Assembly (NCBI GenBank): GCA_963822295.1
Contig: CAWGHD010000002.1
Location: forward strand, 496,001 to 560,000
DNA length: 64,000 nucleotides
Reading direction: 5' to 3'
Source of the DNA: VRUE01 sp963822295
Lineage (GTDB): Bacteria > Actinomycetota > Thermoleophilia > Solirubrobacterales > 70-9
In this document: piece after piece, positions 8,318 through 16,646 of the stretch
Layout of the letters: every line of letters begins with the position of its first letter
Numbering within the stretch: the first letter of the stretch is position 1
Made by a program: the position numbers and the translations under genes
The notes under the pieces: model-generated
The model's input: the letters and a program-made list of their open reading frames with translations, nothing else
Database searches by the model: none
What the model was told of the DNA's origin: nothing

Positions 8318-9406
8318 ATGACCCTGGTCGTAAAGCTCGGCTCCTCGATCGTCGCCGCCGACGACGGTGAGCTGCGCACGGACGTGCTCGACACCGTCTG
8401 CGAGCAGGTCGCCGCCCTCGAGGGCGGCGGCGAGCGGGTCGTGATGGTCACCTCGGGGGCGATCGCCCGCGGCATGCGGTTGATGGAGCTGCCGGTCCGC
8501 CCGCGGGCGATGGACGAGCTGCAGGCCGCCTCGGCCGTCGGCCAGGGGGACCTCTTCCGCGCCTACGAGGGGCGGCTCGCCGCCCACGGGACGCGGGCGG
8601 CGCAGGTGCTGCTCACCGCCGCCGACATCGCAGCCCGCACCAACTACCTGAACGCCCGCCAGACCCTGGGCCGGCTGGTCGATTGGGGGGTGGTCCCGGT
8701 CGTCAACGAGAACGACACGACGGCGACCGACGAGATTACCTTCGGCGACAACGACTTCCTCGCCGCCCAGGTCGCGATCCTGCTCGACGCCCGCCTCCTG
8801 GTCCTGCTCACCAACGTGGACGGGGTCTTCAGCGCCGACCCGGGCGCCGCGGAGGACGCCGCCCTGGTCGAGTCGGTGGAGGACTTCTCCGTGCTCGACG
8901 GAATGGAGATCGGAGACCGCACCTCCGCCTTCGGCTCCGGCGGCATGCGCAGCAAGGTCGCCGCCGCCGAGATGGCCAGCGAGGCCGGGATCCCGGCGGT
9001 GATCTGCAACGGCACCGCCGCCGGCACCCTGGCCGCCGCCGCCGGCGGCGAGCCGGTCGGGACCCGCTTCGCGGCGGGGTCGGGCAAGGCCTCCAGCTTC
9101 AAGCTCTGGCTCAAGTACGCAAAGCCGGCCCGCGGTCGGTTGCTCATCGACGAGGGCGCCGCGCATGTTCTGCGCGCTCGCGGCTCGAGTCTGTTGCCGG
9201 TCGGGGTCACCGGGATCGAGGGCAACTTCGAAGCCGGGGACGCGGTTGAAGTCGCCGTTGACGGCGGCGTCGTGGGCAAGGGGATCGTCGACTACTCCGC
9301 GACCGAACTCGCACCGGTGATCGGCAAAAAGAGCTCCGAGGTCCGCGACCTCCTCCCCAACGCCCCCGACGAGGTAATCCACCGAGACAGATTTGTGTTG
9401 GTCTGA
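8318..9406 (+). CDS. proB: Glutamate 5-kinase
   Basis: Glutamate 5-kinase (362 residues), the first enzyme of proline synthesis, phosphorylating L-glutamate for reduction by ProA. The amino acid kinase domain starts 'VVKLGSSIV', has 'VTSGAIARGM' near residue 45, 'NENDTTATDEITFGDND' near 135 and 'GSGGMRSKV' near 208. A PUA domain follows from about 270 ('GRLLIDEGAAHVLRARGSSLLPVGV'). The ATG at 8318 is preferred over upstream in-frame codons because kinase homology begins at once and a TAGACT hexamer lies just before it. A hairpin element begins in the stop codon and separates it from proA. Confidence 0.97.
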   Translation: MTLVVKLGSSIVAADDGELRTDVLDTVCEQVAALEGGGERVVMVTSGAIARGMRLMELPVRPRAMDELQAASAVGQGDLFRAYEGRLAAHGTRAAQVLLTAADIAARTNYLNARQTLGRLVDWGVVPVVNENDTTATDEITFGDNDFLAAQVAILLDARLLVLLTNVDGVFSADPGAAEDAALVESVEDFSVLDGMEIGDRTSAFGSGGMRSKVAAAEMASEAGIPAVICNGTAAGTLAAAAGGEPVGTRFAAGSGKASSFKLWLKYAKPARGRLLIDEGAAHVLRARGSSLLPVGVTGIEGNFEAGDAVEVAVDGGVVGKGIVDYSATELAPVIGKKSSEVRDLLPNAPDEVIHRDRFVLV

Positions 9407-9478
9407 GGGTCGGGGCCGCTCCCCAAAACGCGCGGCAGGGCCGCGCTTGAGTGTTTTGGGGAGCGGCCCCGACCCTCA
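9404..9478. repeat. Palindromic element family 2, copy A
   Basis: Long hairpin between proB and proA. The arms 9404-9429 and 9453-9478 form a perfect 26-bp inverted repeat that begins with the proB TGA. Between them, 9430-9452 holds a small stem (GCGCGGC/GCCGCGC) followed by TTGAGT. The element at 51516-51594 shares CCCAAAAC, TTGAGT and GTTTTGGG at the same places, but its inner stem and most of its outer arms have different sequences. Possible terminator or attenuator between proB and proA. Confidence 0.85.
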
Positions 9479-9496
9479 TAGCTACCCTTAGCGGTC

Positions 9497-10762
9497 ATGG
9501 CGACTGCGACGAAAACGGTCGAAGAGATCTGCGAGGGGGCGAAGCGGGCCGCAATCGTTCTCGGCGGCGCCGCGACCGCCGCCAAGGACGCGGCCCTCGA
9601 GGCGACCGCGCGCCTGCTGGGCGAGCGCTCAGGCCAAATCCTCGAGGCGAACGCCGCCGACCTCGCCGACGAGCACGCCGCGGGGCTCACCGAGGCGCTT
9701 CGCGACCGCCTGACGCTGAGCGAGGCGCGGATCGCGGCGATGGCCGAGGGCGTGCGCGCCGTCGCGGCCCTCGAGGACCCGATCGGCGAGGAGCTCGAAC
9801 GCAAACGCCTCGACAGCGGGCTCGACCTGCGCAAGGTCAGGGTCCCGCTCGGCGTCGTCGCGGTCGTCTACGAGGCCCGCCCCAACGTCACGATCGACTG
9901 CGCCGCGCTGACGATCGAGAGCGGCAACGCGATCGTCCTGCGCGGGTCCAGCTACGCCGAGCGCTCCAACGGGGCGCTGGCCGCGGTCGCCCGCGAGGCC
10001 CTGGCGGAGGCCGGGCTGCCCGAGGACGCCGTGCAGCTGCTCGCCGGCGGCGGCCACGAGGGGCTGGCGGAGCTCGCGACCCAGGACCGCTTCGTCGACC
10101 TCCTGATCCCGCGCGGCGGCGAAGGCCTGAAGGCGGCCCTCAAGGACGTCGCCACCGTCCCTGTGATCTACGCCGCGGCCGGCAACTGCCACGTCTACGT
10201 CCACTCCGACGCCGACCTCGAGATGGCGAGGCGGATCGCCGTCAACGCCAAGGTGCAGCGCCCGGGCGTCTGCAACGCGGCCGAGACGCTGCTGGTCGAC
10301 GCCGCCGTCGCCGCCGAGTTCCTGCCCGCCGTCCTCGCCGACCTCGCCGAAGCCGGGGTCGAGCTGGTCGGCGACGAGCGGGTGCGCGCCGCCGCCGGGG
10401 GGATGACGATCGACGAGGCCTCCGAGGATGACTGGGCGAGCGAGTTCCTCGACCTGAGGCTCGCGGTCGCGGTCGTCGACTCCCTCGACGAGGCGATCGC
10501 GCACGTCAACCGCCACGGCACCCGGCACTCGGAGGCGATCGTCACCGCGTCGGACGCCGCCGCCGAGCGCTTCTCGTCGGCGGTCGACGCCGCCGTCGTC
10601 TACACCAACGCCTCGACCCGCTTCACCGACGGCTTCGAGTTCGGCATGGGGGCGGAGATCGGCAACTCGACCCAGAAGCTGCACGCGCGCGGCCCGATCG
10701 GGCTGCGCGAGCTGACGACCTACAAGTACGTCGTCCGCGGCGACGGCCAGATACGTGAGTAG
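9497..10762 (+). CDS. proA: Gamma-glutamyl phosphate reductase
   Basis: Gamma-glutamyl phosphate reductase (421 residues), which reduces glutamyl-5-phosphate with NADPH to glutamate semialdehyde in proline synthesis. It shows the ALDH-like fold with 'VPLGVVAVVYEARPNVT' near residue 115, the catalytic Cys region 'NAKVQRPGVCNAAETLL' near 255, and 'FTDGFEFGMGAEIGNSTQKLHARGPIGL' motifs near the C-terminus. A TACCCT hexamer lies eight bases before the ATG. It overlaps nadD by eight bases. Confidence 0.97.
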   Translation: MATATKTVEEICEGAKRAAIVLGGAATAAKDAALEATARLLGERSGQILEANAADLADEHAAGLTEALRDRLTLSEARIAAMAEGVRAVAALEDPIGEELERKRLDSGLDLRKVRVPLGVVAVVYEARPNVTIDCAALTIESGNAIVLRGSSYAERSNGALAAVAREALAEAGLPEDAVQLLAGGGHEGLAELATQDRFVDLLIPRGGEGLKAALKDVATVPVIYAAAGNCHVYVHSDADLEMARRIAVNAKVQRPGVCNAAETLLVDAAVAAEFLPAVLADLAEAGVELVGDERVRAAAGGMTIDEASEDDWASEFLDLRLAVAVVDSLDEAIAHVNRHGTRHSEAIVTASDAAAERFSSAVDAAVVYTNASTRFTDGFEFGMGAEIGNSTQKLHARGPIGLRELTTYKYVVRGDGQIRE

Positions 10763-11369
10763 CTCCGGCGCCGGCGGGATCGGCGTTCTCGGCTCGGCGT
10801 TCAACCCGCCCCATCTCGGCCACCTGGCGCTCGCCCAGGAGGCGCTCTGGCAGCTCGGGCTCGACGAAGTCGTCCTGATGCCGACCGGCGAGGCCCCGCA
10901 CAAGCGGATCGTCGACGACCCGGGGCGCGAGCTGCGGCTGGCGATGACCCGGCTCGCCGCCGCCGACGACTCCCGCTTCTCCGTATCGACCCTGGAGGTG
11001 GATCGCGACGGCCCGTCCTACACATATGAGACCTTGGAGCTGCTTGCAGCCGAGAAGGGAGATACCGAGCTGGTGTTCGTGATGGGCGCGGACGCGGCCG
11101 TCGGGCTCGAGAGCTGGCGTGAGCCGGGGCGCGTGGTCGAGCTGGCGCGGCTCGCCGTGGCCCGCCGCTCGGGTGTCTCGGAGGCCGACGTCGCCGCGGT
11201 GATGCGCAGCCTCGGGTGCGACGACGGACGGGCGACGATGCTGGAGATGCCCCAGTTCGGCGTCTCCTCCTCCGCCGTCCGCGAGCGCGCGGCCGCGGGC
11301 AGGCCGCTGCGCTACCTGGTCCCGGAGTCGGTCGCCCGCTTCGTCGAAGAGAAGGGGGTCTACTCGTGA
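10755..11369 (+). CDS. nadD: Nicotinate-nucleotide adenylyltransferase
   Basis: NaMN adenylyltransferase (204 residues) for the penultimate step of NAD synthesis. The nucleotidyltransferase signature 'GSAFNPPHLGHLALAQ' is at residues 13-28 and the second signature 'VSSSAVRERAAAG' near 171. The GTG start overlaps the end of proA and the stop overlaps the GTG of rsfS (GTGA), so proA-nadD-rsfS are translationally coupled. Confidence 0.96.
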   Translation: MSSSGAGGIGVLGSAFNPPHLGHLALAQEALWQLGLDEVVLMPTGEAPHKRIVDDPGRELRLAMTRLAAADDSRFSVSTLEVDRDGPSYTYETLELLAAEKGDTELVFVMGADAAVGLESWREPGRVVELARLAVARRSGVSEADVAAVMRSLGCDDGRATMLEMPQFGVSSSAVRERAAAGRPLRYLVPESVARFVEEKGVYS

Positions 11370-11767
11370 GCGGGCTCGACTCCGAGCACCTGGCGCGCCA
11401 CATGGCCGAGCTCTCCGACTCGAAAAAGGCGACGGAGATCATCGTCCTCGACATGCGCAAGCTCGTCTCCTACACCGACTACCTGACGATCTGCACGGCG
11501 CGCAACGAGCGCCAGGCGCGGGCGATCGCCGAGGAGGTGAAGCTGCGCCTGAAGAACGACCACGGCATGCTGCCCGCCGGCACCGACGGCGAGGGGGCGG
11601 CGGGGTGGATCGTGGTCGACTATCTAGACGCGGTGCTCCACGTGTTCACCGAGGAGGCCCGCGAGCGGTACCGGTTGGAGGAGCTCTGGAGGGAGGCGCC
11701 GCGACCCGATCTCGGGATTGCGCAGGGTGCCGTCCGAGGGCCCCTCTACGGTGCCGCGCATGGGTAG
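11366..11767 (+). CDS. rsfS: Ribosome silencing factor RsfS
   Basis: RsfS/Iojap family protein (134 residues) that binds L14 and blocks subunit joining under nutrient limitation. The domain signature 'IIVLDMRKLVSYTDYLTICTA' lies near residues 25-45, with 'GWIVVDYLDAVLHVF' near 82. The GTG at 11366 is chosen over an upstream in-frame start because it overlaps the nadD stop and matches the family length. A short variable tail overlaps the next gene by eight bases. Confidence 0.95.
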   Translation: MSGLDSEHLARHMAELSDSKKATEIIVLDMRKLVSYTDYLTICTARNERQARAIAEEVKLRLKNDHGMLPAGTDGEGAAGWIVVDYLDAVLHVFTEEARERYRLEELWREAPRPDLGIAQGAVRGPLYGAAHG

Positions 11768-12494
11768 CTTCAAGAGGGCGATCCTCGGCTACCGTCGTCC
11801 CGAAGTGGACGCGGCAATTTCGGCACGAGACAAGCAGATCTCGACCAAGGACTCGCGGATCGCCGAGCTGGGCACGGAGCTTCTCGCGAAAGCCGAGGCG
11901 GAGGAAGAGCTTGCCGCGCTCTCCGGCATGGTGATCGAGCGCGAGCGCGTGATCCGCAGCCTCGGCGAGCAGCTGCGCGAAGCCAACGAACGCCACGAGC
12001 GCAGCATCGTCTCGCTGGAGACGGTGACCGCGAAGCTCGAGGAGATCGAAGCCCAGGCCCGTGGCCAGGCGACGAGGATCCGGATGAAAGCGCTGCGCGA
12101 GGCGGTCGAGGTCGGCCGCCGCGCTCAGGAGCTCTCCGACGCGACTCCGGCCGAGGCGCCTGCCGAGGCGGCCCCGACACCCGTCGCCGAGAACGGGAAC
12201 GGCGACTCCCGGGAGGTCTTCGAGGGCGAGATCAGAGTCGAGATCGGCCCGCTCGGCGACTACTCGCAGCTGGTCGGGATCGAGGACGCGATCGGCAAGC
12301 TCGGCGCCTCCGACATCTCGGTCGAGCGTTTCTCGGAGGGTCGCGCGACGCTTTCGATGAACCTCGACGAGCCCGTCGACCTGCTCCGCGAGCTCGAAGA
12401 GCACTCCCCGCTCGAGTTCCGCGTCCGCCGCGCGGGCGGCGACAACCTCGTGCTCGACGTCGACGACGACGAGTCCGAGCACCGCGCCGCCTGA
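11760..12494 (+). CDS. DivIVA-like coiled-coil protein of unknown function
   Basis: Protein of 244 residues. The first residues 'FKRAILGYRRPEVDAAI' resemble the start of DivIVA/SepF-region coiled-coil proteins. Residues about 20-125 are a long Glu/Lys/Arg-rich coiled coil, followed by a Pro/Ala-Glu linker and a compact C-terminal domain (about 155-240) that I do not recognise. No membrane segment or signal peptide is seen, so it is probably cytosolic or associated with the inner face of the membrane. The ATG at 11760 has TACGGT seven bases upstream. A cell-division or polarity role is a guess from the N-terminal resemblance. Confidence 0.7.
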   Translation: MGSFKRAILGYRRPEVDAAISARDKQISTKDSRIAELGTELLAKAEAEEELAALSGMVIERERVIRSLGEQLREANERHERSIVSLETVTAKLEEIEAQARGQATRIRMKALREAVEVGRRAQELSDATPAEAPAEAAPTPVAENGNGDSREVFEGEIRVEIGPLGDYSQLVGIEDAIGKLGASDISVERFSEGRATLSMNLDEPVDLLRELEEHSPLEFRVRRAGGDNLVLDVDDDESEHRAA

Positions 12495-12534
12495 GCCGAG
12501 TCGCGGCCGGGCAGGAGGTACGGCCCGCTCCAGC

Positions 12535-12540
12535 TAGAAT
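12535..12540 (+). promoter_or_regulatory. -10 hexamer of tRNA-Ala
   Basis: TAGAAT, 11 bases before the first base of the tRNA. It matches the TANNNT consensus. No convincing -35 sequence is seen 17-18 bases upstream. Confidence 0.45.
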
Positions 12541-12551
12541 TCGGTGGTCCC

Positions 12552-12624
12552 GGGGCTGTAGCTCAGCTGGAAGAGCGTCGCGCTGGCAGCGCGAAGGTCA
12601 GGGGTTCGAGCCCCCTCAGCTCCA
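12552..12624 (+). tRNA. tRNA-Ala(GGC)
   Basis: A 73-base tRNA gene. The acceptor stem GGGGCTG pairs with CAGCTCC (one G-T pair). The D arm is GCTC/GAGC, the anticodon stem TCGCG/CGCGA with loop CTGGCAG giving anticodon GGC, and the T arm AGGGG/CCCCT with TTCGAGC. The discriminator base is A. The 3' CCA is not encoded (CTA follows), so it must be added by the nucleotidyltransferase. It stands alone between the coiled-coil gene and kup. Confidence 0.97.
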
Positions 12625-12718
12625 CTAAACGGCTCTCGTTGTCTCGCTGCGATGCGCCGGGTGTAGGAGTAGGCTCCTCGATCGGTGCGCCGGGAAGACT
12701 GGTCGGCAAGGATTGCCC

Positions 12719-14653
12719 ATGGACCAGGCCAGAGCCGACACGGATAGCGTCAATCACGGCGACACCGCCAGCCAGCGGCCGCGCTCGCGAAACGTCCTCG
12801 CGCTTGCCGCGCTCGGCATTGTCTTCGGCGACATCGGAACGAGCCCGCTCTACGCGATGCAGGCGATCTTCACCGGGGATCATCCGGTGCGGGCGACCCC
12901 GGAAGATGTCTATGGGGTCATCTCTCTGGTGGCTTGGTCGCTGACGCTGATGGTGTCGATCAAGTTCGTGACCTTCGTGATGCGGGCCGACAACGAGGGC
13001 GAGGGCGGGGTGATGGCCCTGTATGCGCTGGTGCGACGGACCGCGATCGAGCGGCCGGCGGTAAAAGGCGCCCTGCTCATCGCGGGGGTCGTCGGCGTCG
13101 CGCTCTTCTTCGCCGACGCGATGATCACGCCGGCGATCTCAGTGCTCTCTGCTGTCGAAGGCGTCGAAGTGGCGGCGCCAAGCCTCTCCTCGATCATCCT
13201 GCCCGTGACGATCGGGGTGCTGGCGCTCCTGTTTGCGATCCAGCGCCATGGGACGGCTGCGGTCGGCCGCCTCTTCGGACCGATCATCCTGCTCTGGTTC
13301 GTCGCCATCGCCGCCGCTGGGGTCGCGGAGATCATTCGTAATCCGGAGGCCCTGAAAGGCCTCGCGCCTTCCTACGCCGTCGAGTTCTTCCTCAACCACC
13401 CACTGACCGCGTTTCTCTCTCTCGGCGCCGTCGTGCTCGTCTTCACCGGTTCGGAGGCCCTCTACGCCGACATGGGCCACTTCGGAAGGCCCGCAATCAG
13501 CCGGGCATGGTTCTTCGTCGCCTTTCCCGCCCTGCTGCTCAACTACATCGGCCAGGCCTCGCTGATCCTCGAGACGCCGAGCGCGATCTCGAGCCCCTTC
13601 TATCTCCTCTTGCCCGAGTGGTCGCGCGTGCCGATGATCGTGCTGGCAACCTGCGCGACCCTGATTGCATCGCAGGCGGTCATCTCTGGTGCGTTCTCGG
13701 TGACGCGACAGGTCGTCCAGCTCGGCTTCCTGCCGCGCATGACGATCAAGCACACCTCGGCGGAGACGATCGGTCAGGTCTATCTGCCGGCGGTGAATTG
13801 GATGCTGTTCGTCCTGGTCGTCGGACTCTGCCTCGGCTTCGGTTCCTCCGAGAAGCTGGCGACGGCCTACGGGATCTCGGTCATGGGCACTCTGCTGATC
13901 GACTCGATCCTCTTCCTGGTCGTGGCACGATTGCTCTGGCGCAAGCCACGCTCCTTGATCGCCCTCGGAGTGATCGCGTTTGTCCTGGTCGACCTGATGT
14001 TCCTCGGCGCGAACCTGCCGAAGGTCACCGAGGGCGGATGGTTCCCGCTGTTGGTCGGCACCTCGATACTGCTTCTCTTCACGACCTGGCATCGAGGGCG
14101 CGGACTCCTCGCCGCAGAGCGGGCCAAGGTCGAGGGCGCGCTGCCCGACTTCATCGACGAGATGCATCGGAAAGGGCTGCCGACGCGAATCAAGGGGACA
14201 GCCGTCTTCCTCAATCCCTCGAAGGAGACGACGCCATTGGCGCTCCGTGTCGCCCAGACGCGGCTTCGCGCCATCCCCGAAGAGGTCGTGGTCTTGACCG
14301 TGGACATCGGGAGCTTGCCGAGCGTCCCCGCTGAGGAACGCGCGGAGCTCGATCACCTCGGTGACCCCGAAGACGGGTTCTCGCACCTGACCCTGCGCTA
14401 CGGCTACCTGGACGACCCGGATGTGCCGAGGGGGATCAACGTGGCCCGGGACCAGGGCCTCGTGAGCTTCAACCCCTACCACGTGACCTACTACCTATCG
14501 CAGATCGCACCGGTTCCCTTCGGTGACAAGGGCATGTCGCGCCGACGAAAGGACCTTTTCGTGGCGATGAACCGCAACGCCGCCAGCCCCGTCGGCTACT
14601 TCAACCTCCCGGCCGAGCTCGTCGTCGGCCTCGGCGGTCAGGTCCGGTTCTAG
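12719..14653 (+). CDS. kup: Potassium uptake protein Kup
   Basis: KUP/HAK/KT family potassium-proton symporter of about 644 residues. After a short hydrophilic N-terminus comes 'ALAALGIVFGDIGTSPLYA' near residue 27, the family signature. About 12 membrane segments reach to roughly residue 455, with 'NEGEGGVMALYALVRR' in the first third, followed by a soluble C-terminal domain. ATG 12719 is preferred over the in-frame TTG six bases earlier. Codon use is slightly less GC-rich than in its neighbours. The 94 bases between the tRNA and the start contain a short inverted repeat (AGGAGtaGGCTCCT) but nothing I can call a riboswitch. Confidence 0.95.
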   Translation: MDQARADTDSVNHGDTASQRPRSRNVLALAALGIVFGDIGTSPLYAMQAIFTGDHPVRATPEDVYGVISLVAWSLTLMVSIKFVTFVMRADNEGEGGVMALYALVRRTAIERPAVKGALLIAGVVGVALFFADAMITPAISVLSAVEGVEVAAPSLSSIILPVTIGVLALLFAIQRHGTAAVGRLFGPIILLWFVAIAAAGVAEIIRNPEALKGLAPSYAVEFFLNHPLTAFLSLGAVVLVFTGSEALYADMGHFGRPAISRAWFFVAFPALLLNYIGQASLILETPSAISSPFYLLLPEWSRVPMIVLATCATLIASQAVISGAFSVTRQVVQLGFLPRMTIKHTSAETIGQVYLPAVNWMLFVLVVGLCLGFGSSEKLATAYGISVMGTLLIDSILFLVVARLLWRKPRSLIALGVIAFVLVDLMFLGANLPKVTEGGWFPLLVGTSILLLFTTWHRGRGLLAAERAKVEGALPDFIDEMHRKGLPTRIKGTAVFLNPSKETTPLALRVAQTRLRAIPEEVVVLTVDIGSLPSVPAEERAELDHLGDPEDGFSHLTLRYGYLDDPDVPRGINVARDQGLVSFNPYHVTYYLSQIAPVPFGDKGMSRRRKDLFVAMNRNAASPVGYFNLPAELVVGLGGQVRF

Positions 14654-15153
14654 GGGTCGCCGCCCCGTCCATATCGCGGCTCGAGGATCACGATCGGGAT
14701 CTCACGGTCCTTCGCGTGGCGGCGGTAGAACTCGTAACCCGGGTAGAAGGCGACGAATTCAGGCCAGAGGCGGTCGCGCTCGGGCTCGGTGGCGACGCGG
14801 GCCCGGACCTCGCGGACGTCGGAGCCGATCTGGATCGTCGTGTCCGGGTGCGCCCTGAGGTTGTGGAACCAGGCGGGATTCGTCGGCTGGCCCGCCTTCG
14901 AGGCCACCACCGCGATCGCGTCGCCGTCCTCGTGGTACATCAGCGGCGATGTTCGCCTGGCGCCGGTCCTGGCGCCCGTGTGGTCTACGAGGGCGATCCG
15001 GGCCTCCTTCCAGCCGGGGAGGTGGCCGCCGACCCTGCCGCCGGTCCGGCGGTAGAGGGCGACGTGGACCGGGGTCGAGCGCCGCCCCAGGTAGAGCCCG
15101 CGGCTGTTGGCGAGCTGTGAGCTCCATGCGGTGAAGCGTCCGAACAGGGTCAA
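14650..15153 (-). CDS. F420-type nitroreductase family protein (DDN-like)
   Basis: Protein of 167 residues of the deazaflavin-dependent nitroreductase / nitroreductase-quinone family. The split beta-barrel motif 'ALVDHTGARTGARRTSPLMY' is followed by 'NPAWFHNLRAHPDTTIQIG', both typical of Ddn-type F420-binding proteins. It probably reduces quinones or similar acceptors with F420H2 near the membrane. A TTG start at 15153 is used because GAGGAT lies at Shine-Dalgarno distance and no ATG fits. It converges on kup with a four-base overlap and is the last gene of a three-gene minus-strand cluster. Confidence 0.85.
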   Translation of the reverse strand: MTLFGRFTAWSSQLANSRGLYLGRRSTPVHVALYRRTGGRVGGHLPGWKEARIALVDHTGARTGARRTSPLMYHEDGDAIAVVASKAGQPTNPAWFHNLRAHPDTTIQIGSDVREVRARVATEPERDRLWPEFVAFYPGYEFYRRHAKDREIPIVILEPRYGRGGDP

Positions 15154-15172
15154 TTCGATCCTCCGATTCGTC

Positions 15173-15544
15173 TCAGACCGCGAGCAGGTTCTGCAGGTCG
15201 CCCATCTTCTTCTCGAGCCCGTTGACGACGAACACCTCGACGCCGTCCGCGGTCCTTATCCCGAGTCGCTCGCGCAGGCCGCCGGCGAACAGGGCCGCAT
15301 CGCGGTCGATCAGCTCGATGCCCGTGACCGCGTCGAGCCGCTGCTCCCAGCGCTTCTCGAGGAACAGGGTGTCGATCCGGCTGGGCTGGAAGAAGACGCG
15401 ACGGTCGCTGACCGCGAGCCGGCCGCTCGACGAGGAGGTCATGCCCCAGAGCGCGTACGAGGGCCCGCCGATGTGATTGGCCGCGGAGCTCCAGAACAGC
15501 TGCTCACCGGGCTCGAGCTTGGGGCGGGCGTGGAGGAGTCCCAT
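15173..15544 (-). CDS. Small protein, possible bacterial PH/GRAM-like domain
   Basis: Protein of 123 residues of unknown function. The pattern 'GEQLFWSSAANHI', 'GRLAVSDRRVFFQPSRID', then a beta-rich segment ending in a helix ('VNGLEKKMGDLQNLLAV') resembles the bacterial PH / GRAM-like fold, which often binds lipids or partner proteins. No signal peptide or membrane segment. It lies between the nitroreductase and DUF2867 genes with very short gaps (19 and 3 bases), so the three are probably co-transcribed. Confidence 0.65.
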   Translation of the reverse strand: MGLLHARPKLEPGEQLFWSSAANHIGGPSYALWGMTSSSSGRLAVSDRRVFFQPSRIDTLFLEKRWEQRLDAVTGIELIDRDAALFAGGLRERLGIRTADGVEVFVVNGLEKKMGDLQNLLAV

Positions 15545-15547
15545 CGC

Positions 15548-16165
15548 TCAGCCCGGCCGCCGGCTGGCGGGCCGGTTCCAGGTGCGCTCGACCTGACGCA
15601 ACAGCGCCGGGTAGACGATCGCGTGGCGGAAGGGCTTGATTGCCGCCATGTAGGCCCTGCCGAAGGCGCCGCGCGGCTTCACGTAGACGGCCATCTGGCC
15701 CGTGTAGCGCCCCTCGCCCTGCTCGACCCAGGCCAGGTGCATGACCCCGTGGACGGTCCGGTTCGAGACCTCGGCGGCGAACTCGTCGTCGGTGCGGAAG
15801 AGGGGGACGAAGGGCAGCGAGCCGAAGCCCACGCCCGTCGCGGTGTCGCGCAGGTCCTCGGGCAGCCGGCCCGTCAGCGAGGTTTCGCCGGTTCCGGGGA
15901 TCGGCAGGCCGTCGCCGTCGGCCGTGGTCGAGATCCGGCCGAGGCTGAACCACCTTCCGAGGCGGTCGCGCAGGCGCCAGAGGGCTCGCGCCGCGGCGGA
16001 GTCCGCGTTTGCCGGGTCGGAGGAGGCCATCAGCGCCAGCAGGCGCTCGAAGTCCCCGGCGCCGCCCCGCACGGGGAGGGCCCAGACGTCCTCGAGGGTG
16101 AAGTCCGGAACGATCTCGCGGATGCGCCAGGGGCGCGATTCGTGCTCTGCGTCGGGAAGCCTCAT
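15548..16165 (-). CDS. DUF2867-like protein
   Basis: Protein of 205 residues resembling the DUF2867 family. Conserved-looking stretches are 'VWALPVRGGAGDFERLLALM', 'RDRLGRWFSLGR' and the C-terminal 'GRAYMAAIKPFRHAIVYPALLRQVERTW'. Function unknown; in some proteins this domain is fused to NAD-dependent epimerases. The ATG at 16165 is chosen because the longer frame upstream is antisense to the DCC gene. It diverges from that gene across only 30 bases. Confidence 0.75.
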   Translation of the reverse strand: MRLPDAEHESRPWRIREIVPDFTLEDVWALPVRGGAGDFERLLALMASSDPANADSAAARALWRLRDRLGRWFSLGRISTTADGDGLPIPGTGETSLTGRLPEDLRDTATGVGFGSLPFVPLFRTDDEFAAEVSNRTVHGVMHLAWVEQGEGRYTGQMAVYVKPRGAFGRAYMAAIKPFRHAIVYPALLRQVERTWNRPASRRPG

Positions 16166-16177
16166 GCCGCTCTGCGG

Positions 16178-16187
16178 ACCATACGAT
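16178..16187. promoter_or_regulatory. Overlapping divergent -10 hexamers
   Basis: TACGAT (16182-16187, plus) lies eight bases before the GTG of the DCC gene. On the minus strand TATGGT (16183-16178) lies twelve bases before the ATG of the DUF2867 gene. The two hexamers share two bases, so polymerase could serve only one direction at a time. Confidence 0.4.
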
Positions 16188-16195
16188 GTCCGGTC

Positions 16196-16579
16196 GTGAC
16201 GCCGTCCCGACAGCGCCCGGTGCTCGTCTTCGACGGCGACTGCGGGTTCTGCACCACCTGCGCGCGCTTCCTGGAGCGGATCGAGCCGGAGGCGGAGGTC
16301 GTCGCTTGGCAACTGACCGACCTCGACGCGCTGGGCCTGACCGAGAAGCGTGCGGCCGACGCCGTGCAGTGGGTCGACGCCGGCGGCACGGTGCGCTCGG
16401 GGCATGAGGCGATCGCCGCGGTCCTGATCGCCGCAGGCGGGATCTGGCGGCTCGCGGGCCGCACGCTGGTGCTGCCGGGCCTCTCCTGGTTCAGCGCCAG
16501 GCTCTACCGGCTCGTCGCGAACAACCGCTACCGGATGCCGGGAGGCACGCCGGCCTGTGCCCGCCCGCCCGGGCCGTGA
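16196..16579 (+). CDS. DCC family thiol-disulfide oxidoreductase (DUF393)
   Basis: Small redox protein of 127 residues. The N-terminus 'VLVFDGDCGFCTTCARF' carries the D-x-D-C-x-x-C-x-x-C arrangement that names the DCC family. The rest fits DUF393, including 'GGIWRLAGRTLVLP' and a final 'VANNRYR' motif. Partner and substrate are unknown. The GTG at 16196 is chosen because the domain starts nine residues later and a TACGAT hexamer precedes it. The upstream part of the open frame is antisense to three minus-strand genes and is not coding. Confidence 0.85.
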   Translation: MTPSRQRPVLVFDGDCGFCTTCARFLERIEPEAEVVAWQLTDLDALGLTEKRAADAVQWVDAGGTVRSGHEAIAAVLIAAGGIWRLAGRTLVLPGLSWFSARLYRLVANNRYRMPGGTPACARPPGP

Positions 16580-16646
16580 GTCCGGGGTTAATTCGGAGGT
16601 CGCGGTAGGGGGCGTAGGCTCGAGCGACATCCATCGGGAGGAATTC

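Noticed and set aside
7001..9382. 793-residue frame extending the FAD oxidoreductase upstream across proB
   Set aside because: The extension is antisense to proB, and the FAD-binding motif starts right after ATG 8275.
12625..12718. Possible riboswitch upstream of kup
   Set aside because: The leader is under 100 bases and shows only one short inverted repeat; I could not find c-di-AMP riboswitch motifs.
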